From assembly GCA_963682055.1 (NCBI GenBank), contig OY821744.1, forward strand, positions 1,369,001-1,433,000: a stretch of DNA of 64,000 bases. Direction: 5' to 3'. Below, piece after piece: positions 1-10,669 of this stretch. How positions within the stretch are numbered: the first letter of the stretch is position 1; every line of letters begins with the position of its first letter. The stretch comes from Primula veris (Eukaryota > Streptophyta > Magnoliopsida > Ericales > Primulaceae). Under the pieces are notes generated by a model. It had not been told where the DNA came from, searched no databases, and was given only the letters and a program-made list of their open reading frames with translations. The position numbers and the translations under genes are program-made.

Positions 1-431
1 TTTTCTGGACTAAAATCATAGGACCATTTAAAGGTCCTCATTGGACTATTGTCAATGTACCAAATTTTACGCATCCAAATTCGTAGGAAATCCTCTTCAT
101 AATAACAACGAATTAAAATATGTTTTGAATCAATAACTCCAATGTGATAATTGGCTTTCAAATCCATAGAACTAAACGTTTTACGAATTACATCTATATT
201 AGGCTTACCGTGTGAGAATTTCCCTACAATAGTATATTTGAAAGGTTCTGATAGGGTTTTTAGATCATCAACTGAATAATGAATCATTGGTTCTCCTTCA
301 TAAGATTCGATTTCTTTTACTGGAACTTTAGGTGTCACGGATTGTGTTTTTAATATAGAAGCGAAGGATTTAGAAGCAGGTGGGTCTGGGGAGAGGGTTT
401 GGTTGGGATCGGTTGGTTGAATATTGGTCAT
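1..431 (-). CDS. DUF4283-type protein, N-terminal part (probable LINE ORF1), runs off the left edge
   Basis: An open frame starts at an ATG at 431-429 and stays open to base 1 (143 codons visible). The first 50 residues are rich in Pro, Ser and Thr. After that comes a block matching the plant DUF4283 family: a VGKFSHGKPNIDVIRKTF-like segment, then YHIGVIDSKHILIRC, then EDFLRIWMRKIWYID and MRTFKWSYDFSP. DUF4283 is typical of the nucleic-acid-binding ORF1 protein of plant LINE retrotransposons and of domesticated relatives; a zinc knuckle usually follows, but it would lie outside the window. A CT-rich stretch (464-484) lies just upstream and may be 5' UTR. I cannot tell a live LINE from a 5' fragment or a domesticated gene without the missing part. 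Confidence 0.75.
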   Translation of the reverse strand, partial: MTNIQPTDPNQTLSPDPPASKSFASILKTQSVTPKVPVKEIESYEGEPMIHYSVDDLKTLSEPFKYTIVGKFSHGKPNIDVIRKTFSSMDLKANYHIGVIDSKHILIRCYYEEDFLRIWMRKIWYIDNSPMRTFKWSYDFSPE

Positions 432-667
432 TTTATCGGCTGCTAGGGTTTTTCACCCTAGTAGTCTCTCTCTTTCTCTCTCTAGGGCCGGCTTAATTCC
501 AAGATTGCATGTATTCAATCTTAAAAGCACGCACCGTAAAAACTCTTTAAATGTAAAGAAGTTTGGTAAAAAATTATAGCTCCTATATCTTTTTAGGCTT
601 ACGTGTATTGTTGGGTAGCACTTTTTTCAATTTTATCTAAAGTTATACATATAGATGTGGTTTATAC

Positions 668-959
668 TAGGGCTGGATCCGGTTCGGTTCGATTTTTGGC
701 AAACCCAAAACCGAGCTGATTTCCGGTTCAGTTTTTTTCGGTTTTGGTATTTTTATTTTTTGGACCGAACCGAATCGGTTTTTTTCGGTCCGGTTTCGGG
801 TTTTTTCGGTTTTTTTCTGGTTTTATTTTTGGTTTTTCTGTCTTTTTTGGTTCGATTTTATTGTAAACCGAAACCGATTCGAAATTTTTTCGGTTTGTCG
901 GTTTCGATCTTTTTCGGTTCGGTTATCGGTTATATTCGGTTTTTCCGGATTTTCCCCTA
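668..959. mobile_element. Small hAT-like element made of CGGTTCGGTT-type repeats
   Basis: The element begins TAGGGCTGGA and ends TTTTCCCCTA, so its ends are weakly inverted (TAGGG at both). It is flanked by an exact 8-bp direct repeat GTTTATAC (660-667 and 960-967). An 8-bp target duplication with TAGGG termini is the mark of non-autonomous hAT elements. The inside is a degenerate array of CGGTT/TTCGG units; the open frame across it is a product of this repeat and not a gene. At least two more copies in the window have exact 8-bp duplications. Confidence 0.8.
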
Positions 960-967
960 GTTTATAC

Positions 968-2461
968 ATTCTCACCTTAGTAGATAGAAATCTAATTAAA
1001 GAAGATTAACAGTGTCAAATATCACAGGCTATATAAACTAGAATGCTTCAACATAAAGAGAACATTACTAGAAATCTAGAACACAAAATATTTAGTTACT
1101 CATCAGGCTATTTTATAGACCTTTTTATCTCTAAAAAAAACTCAAAATCTAGATATATTTACATTTGCTATTCACATGTGGAGATACAACGTTGAGCTCT
1201 TCAAATTTTATTTTTCACTCTCAACTAGTGTATAAAAAGTAAAACTCATTCTATTTTATATCACTTTCTCATTTTCTCTCTCTCTCTAGACAGACTATGT
1301 TCCCCCTTTACAAACTGCTCTCTCTCTCCATGTGATCTCCTTTCACTCTCCATTAGAGATAAAAAAAGTCCGATGCTTTTCTCTTCTTCTCATTCCCAAC
1401 AATTCTACTAATAAGTTTTTACAAACCTATTATTTTATTCATCTTTTAACACTTTATTTTTATGATAAAAGCCTAGATCTGCTATCTTTATTATTGCACA
1501 AATTTTTTAATTGTAAGGTTTATTTTGAAATCATAGTATCTAACTATAATAGTAAAGAATAGATTAGAATGATTGGTTGTTAATTGCAATCACTTATTTG
1601 GACTTGTATTTGTTATCTAGAATTATGTTCTTTTGCCAAATTGTAGAAAATCTTATGTTTGGGCAGGGAAAAAAAGCTTATTTAAAAAAAGAAAAAAGTA
1701 AATTTTTTTTTTTTTTTTTTATATATATCAAATTTATATAGCACTGTTGTGTATTATCTAAAAATAGAGCCTATACAGAGTTTAAAATTTTATAGATAGC
1801 CATATCTAGAGATAAAATTAGGAGAGACTGTTGAGAATGCTCTTATTCTTCGTATTGATATATAGATTGTGAAACAAAATCATAAATTCATAATAGTATA
1901 GAATTAACGCATGCATTCAATAACTGAGTGGGAAAATGATGAAAAAGTACATACTATTAGTATTTAATTAAAGAAAACTCACTAAACTTTAAAAGTTTAG
2001 TACATCTGTTAGATGATGCAAATACGTACATACGCTACGTAATATGTCATAAACAAGACATGAGAATCTGAGTTTTTGAAAATTAAGTATGTTTTTATAT
2101 ACTGATCAATGGTTTTCCCGAACTGAATCCTGCAGGCTTTCAATATTTGCTATTATGAGCACACAACCAGTACAAACGGAACGTCTCAAATACATCTAAT
2201 AACATTTTATAGAGAACCAAGAGCCAAATCAAGAACAAATTACAAAATACTAATCTTTTAATAAGGGAAATGTTTATTAATTTTTGCGTAAATCATAGAG
2301 ATCCTAGTAAGCAAAAGCTAAAGAAGGAACGAACATTAACAGAAGCTAAATCTCCAAAATCAAAACACTACATGCAAAACAAGTTACTGCACGAAAGTTG
2401 ATTATAAATAAAATGTTGAACAAGGCATAAGCTTCGAGCAAAGGCATACTTTTATTTATAC
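968..2461. other. Intergenic, AT-rich; 3' flank duplicated with 11.78-12.23 kb
   Basis: No coding frame is supported here. There is a CT-rich microsatellite at 1270-1330 and a poly-T run near 1700. Segments at about 1000-1075, 1840-1880 and 2290-2461 match about 11780-11850, 11850-11885 and 12060-12233, the 3' flank of the F-box pseudogene at 12.2-13.4 kb. This makes the two loci duplicates. Confidence 0.6.
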
Positions 2462-3670
2462 TCAAGTAATTGTGGCCAAGCTTTCTACGAATTTATGCAC
2501 ACCAATGTGCGTTCCAGAAAAGAAAAATGTTCCGTGAAATTCACTGGGTAAGTCTTGAAGAACTTCCCAGCAGTTGTTGTCCAGATCGTAAGAAATGATT
2601 TTTCCACTAATCGCTAAAAGAAGGGCAGGAGTTTCTTTTCCATCCTCTCCCTTGAAACATAACACCTCCGCACTTTTGTTATTCATTCGAGCGAATGAAT
2701 CTACAATCCACCAATTCTCCGAATCCTTGCAGTATCCAGCAATGTCATTTCTATAAAATGCATCTTTAATAGGTTCAAGATTCACATTGTACTTTGTCAT
2801 CCAGCTATAATTATGCATGTCCATCTCGAGAACTCGAAGTTGAGTTCCATTGTTCTTAATAGTTTGAGTGAGTAACAGATGAGCGGCATGTTCCCCAAAC
2901 CACGAAACAAAATGATTACCAAAAATTACAGGCTCGGGAGGCATTTGATTTGCTGACAAGTCATCCTTATCAGTGTCAAAAAACACCAAGTTGTTCCCAT
3001 CAGCTATCCAATAGATAGCTCCATCACAAAGGACCTTGCGCGTAAAAGGATCACATCGTGGTTCACTAAAATGTTTACTGTTCCAAATACCATTCTCTGA
3101 AGAGAAGATATCAATATCATAAGAATAAAAAGAACTGAAAATTCCAATGGAATCAAGGCTAGTAACTTTGATATCAATTAAAACAACTTTGTAGTGAGGT
3201 AATCTTATAGGGTTAACAACTAGAAACTTATCAGCATATGATATTCTAGCTGAAGGCTTGGGAGGTGAAGGTAGCACTGTGAATTTTTGGGTGGTGAGAT
3301 TGCAAACAATAATCTCTTGACCACGAGAGCACAAAATCAAGCCATTGCACGAATGTAAAATGGTAGTTTTTACTTGAGATGATGTGTTAAGGAAATCGAG
3401 TTTGGGGAGCCCATCTCCTGATTTTTTGTTAAAGTTAAGGAGTGGACGAGAGTCAATGTACAATCCCGAAATCGATGTGTTTAAATTCTTGCGCATGTGG
3501 TTGTTGGAAAATTTAGAGTCGGAAATGAAAGAAAGCCAATCCTTAGAGACGCATTTGAATCTAACAAGTGACTTAGCAGGCACTCGTAGAAGTATCTCGG
3601 TTAAGAGATCTACATTGTTTGCAATTGCTTCTGCAGTTAACAAATGATCAAAGATTGCAGTGATCTCCAT
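2462..3670 (-). CDS. F-box protein, At5g07610-like (subfamily 1), intact
   Basis: Intact intronless gene of 402 codons. The start is the ATG at 3670; a TTG one codon upstream is not a plant start. The F-box covers roughly residues 18-60 (DLLTEILLRVPAKSLVRFKC, then VSKDWLSFISDSKF). The rest resembles the F-box-associated domain, with landmarks ILHSCNGLILCS, VCNLTTQKF, CDGAIYWIADG and VLEMDMHNYSW. F-box proteins act as substrate receptors of SCF ubiquitin ligases: the F-box binds SKP1/ASK and the C-terminal domain picks the target, which is unknown here. A TATA box lies at 3749-3756. The last 130 bp and the 3' flank are nearly identical to the pseudogene at 12234-13440. Expression and target cannot be read from sequence. 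Confidence 0.88.
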   Translation of the reverse strand: MEITAIFDHLLTAEAIANNVDLLTEILLRVPAKSLVRFKCVSKDWLSFISDSKFSNNHMRKNLNTSISGLYIDSRPLLNFNKKSGDGLPKLDFLNTSSQVKTTILHSCNGLILCSRGQEIIVCNLTTQKFTVLPSPPKPSARISYADKFLVVNPIRLPHYKVVLIDIKVTSLDSIGIFSSFYSYDIDIFSSENGIWNSKHFSEPRCDPFTRKVLCDGAIYWIADGNNLVFFDTDKDDLSANQMPPEPVIFGNHFVSWFGEHAAHLLLTQTIKNNGTQLRVLEMDMHNYSWMTKYNVNLEPIKDAFYRNDIAGYCKDSENWWIVDSFARMNNKSAEVLCFKGEDGKETPALLLAISGKIISYDLDNNCWEVLQDLPSEFHGTFFFSGTHIGVHKFVESLATIT

Positions 3671-3748
3671 CAAGATTTTCTATTCGATTATAGTTTGAAA
3701 ACAAAAGTAAACTTTGAATGTGATAAAAATTCAACAGGGGTAGAGAGT

Positions 3749-3756
3749 CTTATATA
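3749..3756 (-). promoter_or_regulatory. TATA box of the F-box gene at 2462-3670
   Basis: TATATAAG on the minus strand about 80 bp before the ATG. The same motif at a similar distance occurs before the other subfamily-1 genes, which supports it as the core promoter. Confidence 0.55.
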
Positions 3757-4251
3757 ATAATAGAAAGTAATATTGAAGAGACACTTAAAACTTTTTCCAC
3801 TCATCTCAAAAAAAATAATTAACCGTATGACTTCTGCGATCTTCCAAGACTTGGAAATTGGAAAGGGCTATTTCCAATCAAAATACTTTAATTATTGTTT
3901 TATGTAACAGTTGGATGGTAATATTAATCATGACTTCTTTTTTAATTTATTAATCTTGACTTTTCCTTGTTCATGTACTTCACAAATGAGTTGTTTAAAG
4001 ACTGCACTTTTTAATTTTAGGACAACTATTTTGATTGCTACATATTTTTCTATAATCACCAGTTGAGTTTAAATACTTAGTCGCCCAACTTTTCTCATTT
4101 CTTTTTGTATATTAGTAATTTTACAAAAAATCCAACTTACACTAATCAATAAGCTAGCATTCTCAAAATTTGTAAAGATATTAAACATTCCCATATTTTC
4201 ACAAAATTAGCAGAAACAATACTCAATTGCTTTACTCTATACAGGCAATTA

Positions 4252-4370
4252 TTGGTTCTTTTATTGCTCCGTCACAGAAGACCTTGCTTTTATATAGTGA
4301 CCTCATAGAAAAGGTTGGCTTAAAATGAACGGTACGTCTTCCAAATTTCCTTTTCAAAGAGTATATGATG
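4252..4370 (-). pseudogene. F-box gene fragment (subfamily 1)
   Basis: About 115 bp match the middle of the F-box gene at 14906-16162 (its 15391-15490): the 'ATTGCTCCGYCACARAAGAC' block, then CCTTGC, a region like ACCACATAGAAAAGG, and AAATGAACRGT. This is the CDGAIYW-type segment of the F-box-associated domain on the minus strand. Nothing of the gene's ends remains. It lies next to a degraded LTR at 4419, and a retroelement insertion may have cut off the remainder. Confidence 0.7.
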
Positions 4371-4418
4371 ATCGAGCACGGTCAGGTCCCACGTCTGTCC
4401 TGGCGGAATAGGCCTATA

Positions 4419-4576
4419 TGTTGAGGGAGATTATTTGAAGTTCTAGTGTTAGTTCTTTACTAGTTTGAGGACTATTTCTGTTATTCTTTTTGTTTATCTA
4501 GGTTTTACTGTTGCTTTGAAGAGAATTCTATTATTTTTTTTATGTTTTTTTTATGTTTATTCTCTTTGTTTCAACA
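4419..4576 (+). repeat. Degraded short LTR (retrotransposon or TRIM-like), with primer-binding site
   Basis: The segment starts TGTTGAGGGAG and ends TTTCAACA, giving TGTTG...CAACA ends. It is followed by TTGGTATCAAGAAC (4577-4590), which resembles the plant initiator-tRNA-Met primer-binding site TGGTATCAGAGC. At 158 bp the LTR is very short, as in TRIM elements or a shrunken Copia LTR. No second LTR or coding domain was found downstream, so this is a truncated 5' end. Confidence 0.55.
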
Positions 4577-4679
4577 TTGGTATCAAGAACAGATCCGTCC
4601 TAGGCTTGTTTTGAGAACCTATTTTCTATTCTTCTCCACCCTCTCTTTATTATAACTTGATATATAATTGAAGAATGAA

Positions 4680-7600
4680 AATATCATCGGTGAACAGGTT
4701 GCATAGGCTGTTGTAGCTCTAGAAACAGGCAGATAAAGATTTTTGCTTGAGTGGTCATTTTAATCTGATTAATGAGTAGCTTGCGGGCACGGTTAGTAAT
4801 ATGCGGGATAAGATAACGATATTGTTTTCATTTTTCAACTTCTTCTGCAGGTTCATAAGGGTTTTCATTTTGCACATGCAAAATTTCTAAGAAGCTGCAA
4901 TAGATACTTAGAAGTTAGAACAATATGGTATATATGTGTACGTGCAATTAACGGGTCTTAATTTTGTAGTAATAATTTACGAATTTAATACGGAAGTGAC
5001 TTTTGATCGAAGATTATTCCCTATTCTGATACAAAATGAAGAATAACTGTTGGTCTCTTATAGAGTACTTGGGAGTTCAAAAGGTCGGTTTCCGGTGACC
5101 ATTAATGAATTCACCTGTAATTTACTAAAAAAATCGGAAAGTGCATAGTTGGTCTAGTTAATTACATTTACAAGTTCTCTAAGAATGCGAGAGGCTTACT
5201 CTAACAGTAGCTATAAAGTTCACCACCCTAGAACTAAATGAGAGATAAATATTACTTACTAAATAGTATGGGATTTTTTTCATGCAAAATAACCTAATAT
5301 AATTGCCAATGATAGAATAAAGAAGGGTATTCATACTGGTAAAAAAAAAAAGTGGCAATTGGTCATTACATGATTGATTTCATAGTGTTCCTTTTTACAC
5401 ATTCTATGCTTGATATCAACTTTTTCAATCAAAAAACTGATTTCAGAAAGCAGTAGGAAAAAATCTTTGTTTTTCAAAATATACGTGGATGTTTGGCAAA
5501 AACTTGTAGTGTTATCGTCTAGAAAATAAAATAAAATGACAAAAAGAGGATCAAGTGTTTATGAATGACTAATGACAAAAAGAGGATAAAGTGTTTATAG
5601 GTAAGTGTTCATTAAAATTCTAAATTCATTAAAGAAACGAAACCATAACATTCTGCTGCCATTTTTGGGTGACTAATGAGAAAAAGAGGATCAAGTGTTT
5701 ATGAATGAGAAAATGAGAAGAAAGAGTAATGAAAATAAGAAAACTTATAGGATGGTTTGGGATGATGGTTCTAAACATGGTTTTATACCACTTTTGAGTC
5801 AATTTGGATTAACCATTGTCAATCTTAAAAAAAGAAAAGACAACTTGTATGTAACAGGTTCAAATAGTTGTGAAATGAATTATTAATAATTTGCAGACTT
5901 TATTTGATTTACTACGGGTGAACAATACATGCATGGACGTAACATGCATATGAACCCATAATTTTTAATAATTTCATTTTTTATATGTATATTTTTATAG
6001 GGATACTAGTAAAGATTGAAGATTATAAATAGTATGAGTAAATAAAAATTCAAATTGAAAACATAGTGACTTGACTTAAAATAACACATGACATAACTAA
6101 CGAAATAATGTTTTATTTATTAGTGGATACTAGTGTCACATACACTAATTTAACACGATTTGGAATGCTTCTATCCTTTTCAATGTACCATATTTTATTA
6201 CCTGTTATCTAAATTATTCGAACTTTTATTCGAGAAAATTAGAAAAATAAGATTAAATATTTTGCTATATATTCCAACAGTTGTACACAAAATAAAATCA
6301 TTCATATTTTAATTTAGAGAAAACAATAAAGTTATAAATCTAAAAAATATACATTTTGATTAACATGTTGTCCATAAATTATGAAATTTATCAAGAATAA
6401 ATGACAAAATTTCATTAAAAAAAAATCAAAATCTTAACAATTTGAGAAAATATTTTGTGAACTTGAGTATTAAATATAAGTTTGATTCTTTATGTTCTCT
6501 TTATTAAATTGTGTTTTTATTTCGTATTTTATCTAATTCTTTCAAAAAAATCAAATATATGTTTTTCGAATGAGCCAATTTTAGCTGCCAAAACGGTGAG
6601 ATAATTGGAATGACGGTTTGATTTTTATTTTTATTTTAAAAAAACTATACAAAATAGTGAATTTTTTTAAGAGTAAGGTACTGAACGTTTGAGTGTCATT
6701 TTTTTGGCAATCGCAAACTTAAAGTTCTGGTTCCACCGCTGAATACATGCTCGTAAAATGCTTGAATCATGAGTTATTTTTTTTTTATTTTTTCCCATGC
6801 ATGATTTAATTTCTTTGTTAGTATTAAAATTCTACTTCAAAATTGTAGATAATCAGTAAACAGATTTGGTTATTTTGATTTGTGGTCATATAAAAAGTCA
6901 AAGTTTAAAGGTGAAACAAATACATTTTGAGATAAAAGAACGGGTAACATTTTAAACAAAAGATTTGGATTAAGCTTAGTAGAGAGAAAATGATAGGAAA
7001 TGGCTAACTAAGTAAAGTATAGCAAGGAATGCATAATGGGTACTTAATAGAAATGATTTGAAGAAAAAGACTAAACACAAATGAAGTCCAAAAGTTGATT
7101 TTTTTCATTAAATTAATTTAAAAAATTGTACCGAAACCTAATTTTTCCAAGAAATAATCCAAACATTTAGTACTATATGTATCTCATCAATTATGAGTTT
7201 ATTGGTTTTTGTTGTACAAGTTGACTAGCAAAGTCTATCAAACAAAACAAATTGCAAGATACAGCCAAGAAAAAACAAAGATAAAGAAAAACTTGTTATC
7301 TGTAGATTCAAATTATTTAAAGTTTGTAGTGCACTTAAATCATTTAAAGTTTTATTTAACGGATAAAATTAAAACAATTCAATAGTTTAGATTTAGTCGT
7401 GTGTTTTGTAAATTTTTTTTATATAATTTTAATATATAAAATACAAACTATGATTTTGTAAATTAAAAATTATCTTTACAACACAATAAAAACTCAAATA
7501 AAATTATATAACCCTAATCGAGTCTAACCTAAATTTAAGTATTAATTAAAAATAATAAAAAAAGATCAATGATTGAAATATATCTTATTTTTTATATTAA

Positions 7601-9444
7601 AATTATATAAAAAGAAAATTATAAAACTTATGTATAAATCTATACTATTGAATTATGTTAATTTCATCAGTTAGATAAAACTCTAAAGAATTTGAGTGCA
7701 CTATGAACTCCAAAGAATTTGAATCTGTCTTTCATATGAGGATAATATAATTAATTACATGGTTTGTAACACGTTATACATCACATTTTTTTTAAGCCAG
7801 CCTGCATTTTATTAAAGAACATAATATTTGTGTGTATGGGTTATGCTCCCATGTTAGCTAATCCGGCTAAGAACCGTTTCAAATACGATACAAAACCGAT
7901 AACAACCCGCCAAAAGCAAACATAAGACCCTACAAATATAATTAAAGGATAAAAACACACATGTAAGAGGACTAAAAACACATTGAACTCGACATTAACA
8001 AACATTCTTTTCTTCTCCTTATACATCACATATTTATCGAATTTTGTTACATATATATGCAGATGAGTCCTAAAAAATTGTGTGACGGGATATTAGAAGA
8101 ACTGATTTTTGAGTACTAGCTACTTATGCATAGACTATTTCATAAGTCACAAAAAAATAACCAATTCTGCACACAAGTTAACATAATCCAAATCATAGTT
8201 TTCATTAGTACATTTTCAAAAAGATAAAAAGACAACATGTATGTTTCTACATAATTAGGATTTACATTCCTTGTTATAGTTGCATTTTTTTTTGTTGATA
8301 TAAACAAGTAAACAACACCCACCACATGTACATTATCTTCATTTTGTATAGCATTTGTGACATGTAAATATACGTCTTAAAATCTTATTGTATGAAACAA
8401 ATAATTAATTTAATTATAAAAATGATTAATACCCGATACTCTTAAGTCACATATAGGACCTTGGGAGGATGAACATTGATTGTTACAGTTTATCTATAAA
8501 AGGAAACCATTAATAGCAGAAATCGAGCAACGATATATCTATCGGCAAATTGTACGGTTTTTACAAAATAAATTGAACAACACCAGCATCGGTCATTATA
8601 GCTACAGCGAGATAGGTTCGTTAGAGTTAAAAGTCATCCCTATTTATTTTCCAAATAGGTGAATATTATCAACGTAAATTATTTTAATTCCAGATTAGTG
8701 GATGAATATCAATGAAATATAAATGTGTTACTTCTGGTTCATCTTCAGGTAATTAGCAATTACGGAAAAGCTAACAAGTGCCCCAATACGTTGGTTAATA
8801 TTGTATGAAATTTGTTTAAATTTATTTATTATAGTAATGCATAAATAGGACTTCCTTATTTAAGTAAACAAAATACATAAAAATGGTAACGTTATAATGT
8901 TATGGTATAAATTCAACTTATATTCATATTAAATGCAACTTGATATAGAAATGTATTGAATCCTTAAGCCATGTCCCGGGCATATTAGTTAGCAAAACTG
9001 AATTAAGAATATTGGTAATCATACACACAAATCATGATAATATTCACAAATATTGCCAGCACCTATATATTATCCGAATAATAACAATCATAAGACGAAA
9101 TAGAACTAGCGGTTTAATTAACTAAAAGCAAATAACGAAACAAGTGCTTAAAATCTCAAAATCCGCAAGGGATGTAATACAACTGCCATTATCTTTAAGA
9201 TCTATAAAGAAATAAAACGTCGAACAAAAGCATATAGAATGATGGAGACCAGAATCTCCATCGGTAAACTAACAATTTTGTAAAAGACAGTAACTTAAAA
9301 TTAACGAAAAGGGAAAAACTGACCCTGATGACTATAGGCATCATAACAACGGCCTAAGTCAATCTCTTATTAAACAGAAATAATGATAAAATTGCAAATA
9401 AAGTAATTGATAAAATTGGTCTTCATCGTCTAACTCGGGCATGC
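4680..9444. other. Long AT-rich intergenic region without a supported gene
   Basis: No domain-bearing frame is visible. Three imperfect copies of a roughly 30-bp unit (core AAAAAGAGGATCAAGTGTTT) lie at about 5535-5705. Frames of about 60 codons at 5695, 7841, 8140 and 8480 have no recognisable family and a composition expected by chance. The region may hold decayed transposons that I do not recognise. Confidence 0.5.
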
Positions 9445-10539
9445 TCAAGGCAAGGCGAGACTTTCAATAAAAACTTGAGCACGAAGCTGTTCGAAATCTG
9501 GCATTTCATCAAACTGACCAGAAAAATCTTTAAGAAACTCCAAACAGTTACACTTAGGATTGTATATATATACTTTTTTGCAAACAGCTAACATAAGTGT
9601 ATGAGTTTCTTCTTCATTCTCTCTGTTGAAACACAATATTTTCACACTATGATGATTGTTTATTGGATTCAACGTACCTATGACCGGTGCAAGATCAATA
9701 TTATATTTGAAGTTCCAGCTAAAACTTTGCATATTCATTTCAAGGACTTGAATATCAGTTTGCATAGGATAAGCCGTATGAGCAAGGAACAAATGTCCCC
9801 CGTATTCCCCAAAATACATAATATCTCTACCGGGAATAAGAGGCGTGGAAATCACTTGAAGATTTTCCTTATTAATATCAAAGCGTGCTAGATTGTTAAT
9901 GGAAAAGGCCCAATAAACCGCCCCGTCACAGAGGACGCCTTTATGGAAAAGATCTAATGGGGCAAAAAGGGGTTCTATAAACCAAATAGTTTTCCAAGTT
10001 TGACTCTCAGAAGAGTAGATATTGAAAATATAATCGATTTTAGAAGAATGGGCACTAACCAAAACAATTTTATACTCAGGTGATCTCATTGGATCAAAAG
10101 CTATAAAGGTATCCAAGATAAATTTTTCGGAATGACTAGGAGGCAATGTAATGATTTTGAGTTTTTGGGTTGTGAGATTACAAACAACCATTTTCGGTCC
10201 ACAAGAACACAAAAACAAACCATTACGAGAATGTAAAATAATGGGATTTACCCGAAATAAGTTGGCAAGAAAGTCGAGATTGGGAAGATCATTCGACGAG
10301 CTTGTTGGAAAATTAATTAGCGGCTGAGAGTTGAAGTAGAATCCTGTGATTGACGAATTAATTTTTTCGCGCGCATGGGTTTTTGAAAATTCCGAGTGAG
10401 AAATGAGAGAAAGCCAATGCTTAGATACGCATTTAGATCTAACGATTAACTTGGCAGGTAGCCGAACGAGTATTTTGGTCAAAAGCTCAACATTTTCTAA
10501 AACTTCTTTGGAAGAAATCAAGTGCGACATTCCCGTCAT
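9445..10539 (-). CDS. F-box protein, At5g07610-like (subfamily 1), intact
   Basis: Intronless, 364 codons from the ATG at 10539. The frame stays open upstream to a GTG at 10647, but no ATG precedes 10539 in it. The F-box is at about residues 14-55 (NVELLTKILVRLPAKLIVRS, then KCVSKHWLSLISHSEFS). The F-box-associated part has the family landmarks ILHSRNGLFLCS, VCNLTTQKL, LCDGAVYWAFS and VLEMNMQSFSW. The predicted role is substrate receptor of an SCF ubiquitin ligase. It is more divergent than the other minus-strand copies: it lacks the acidic loop before the C-terminal segment and ends FIESLALP where paralogues read FVESLATIT or FIESMAPV. TATA-like motif at 10656-10665. Confidence 0.85.
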   Translation of the reverse strand: MTGMSHLISSKEVLENVELLTKILVRLPAKLIVRSKCVSKHWLSLISHSEFSKTHAREKINSSITGFYFNSQPLINFPTSSSNDLPNLDFLANLFRVNPIILHSRNGLFLCSCGPKMVVCNLTTQKLKIITLPPSHSEKFILDTFIAFDPMRSPEYKIVLVSAHSSKIDYIFNIYSSESQTWKTIWFIEPLFAPLDLFHKGVLCDGAVYWAFSINNLARFDINKENLQVISTPLIPGRDIMYFGEYGGHLFLAHTAYPMQTDIQVLEMNMQSFSWNFKYNIDLAPVIGTLNPINNHHSVKILCFNRENEEETHTLMLAVCKKVYIYNPKCNCLEFLKDFSGQFDEMPDFEQLRAQVFIESLALP

Positions 10540-10655
10540 TTTTTTCAAAATCTTTTTAAGCAACAATAAGAACCGAGGGCGAGGACAATATGAAAATTGG
10601 ATCTTACTTATGTAATGAACTAATGATAATTGTGAATCATCTATCACGAAAATGG

Positions 10656-10665
10656 TTTATATAAT
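10656..10665 (-). promoter_or_regulatory. TATA-like motif of the F-box gene at 9445-10539
   Basis: ATTATATAAA on the minus strand, about 117 bp before the ATG at 10539. Confidence 0.45.
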
Positions 10666-10669
10666 GTAG

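Noticed and set aside
655..960. 101-codon Phe/Arg-rich frame
   Set aside because: It is a translation of the CGGTTCGGTT array of an hAT-like element; the same applies to frames at 23765-24181 and 30134-30574.
5695..5886. 63-codon frame starting in a short direct repeat
   Set aside because: No recognisable family, and its start lies in the third copy of an AAAAAGAGGATCAAGTGTTT repeat.
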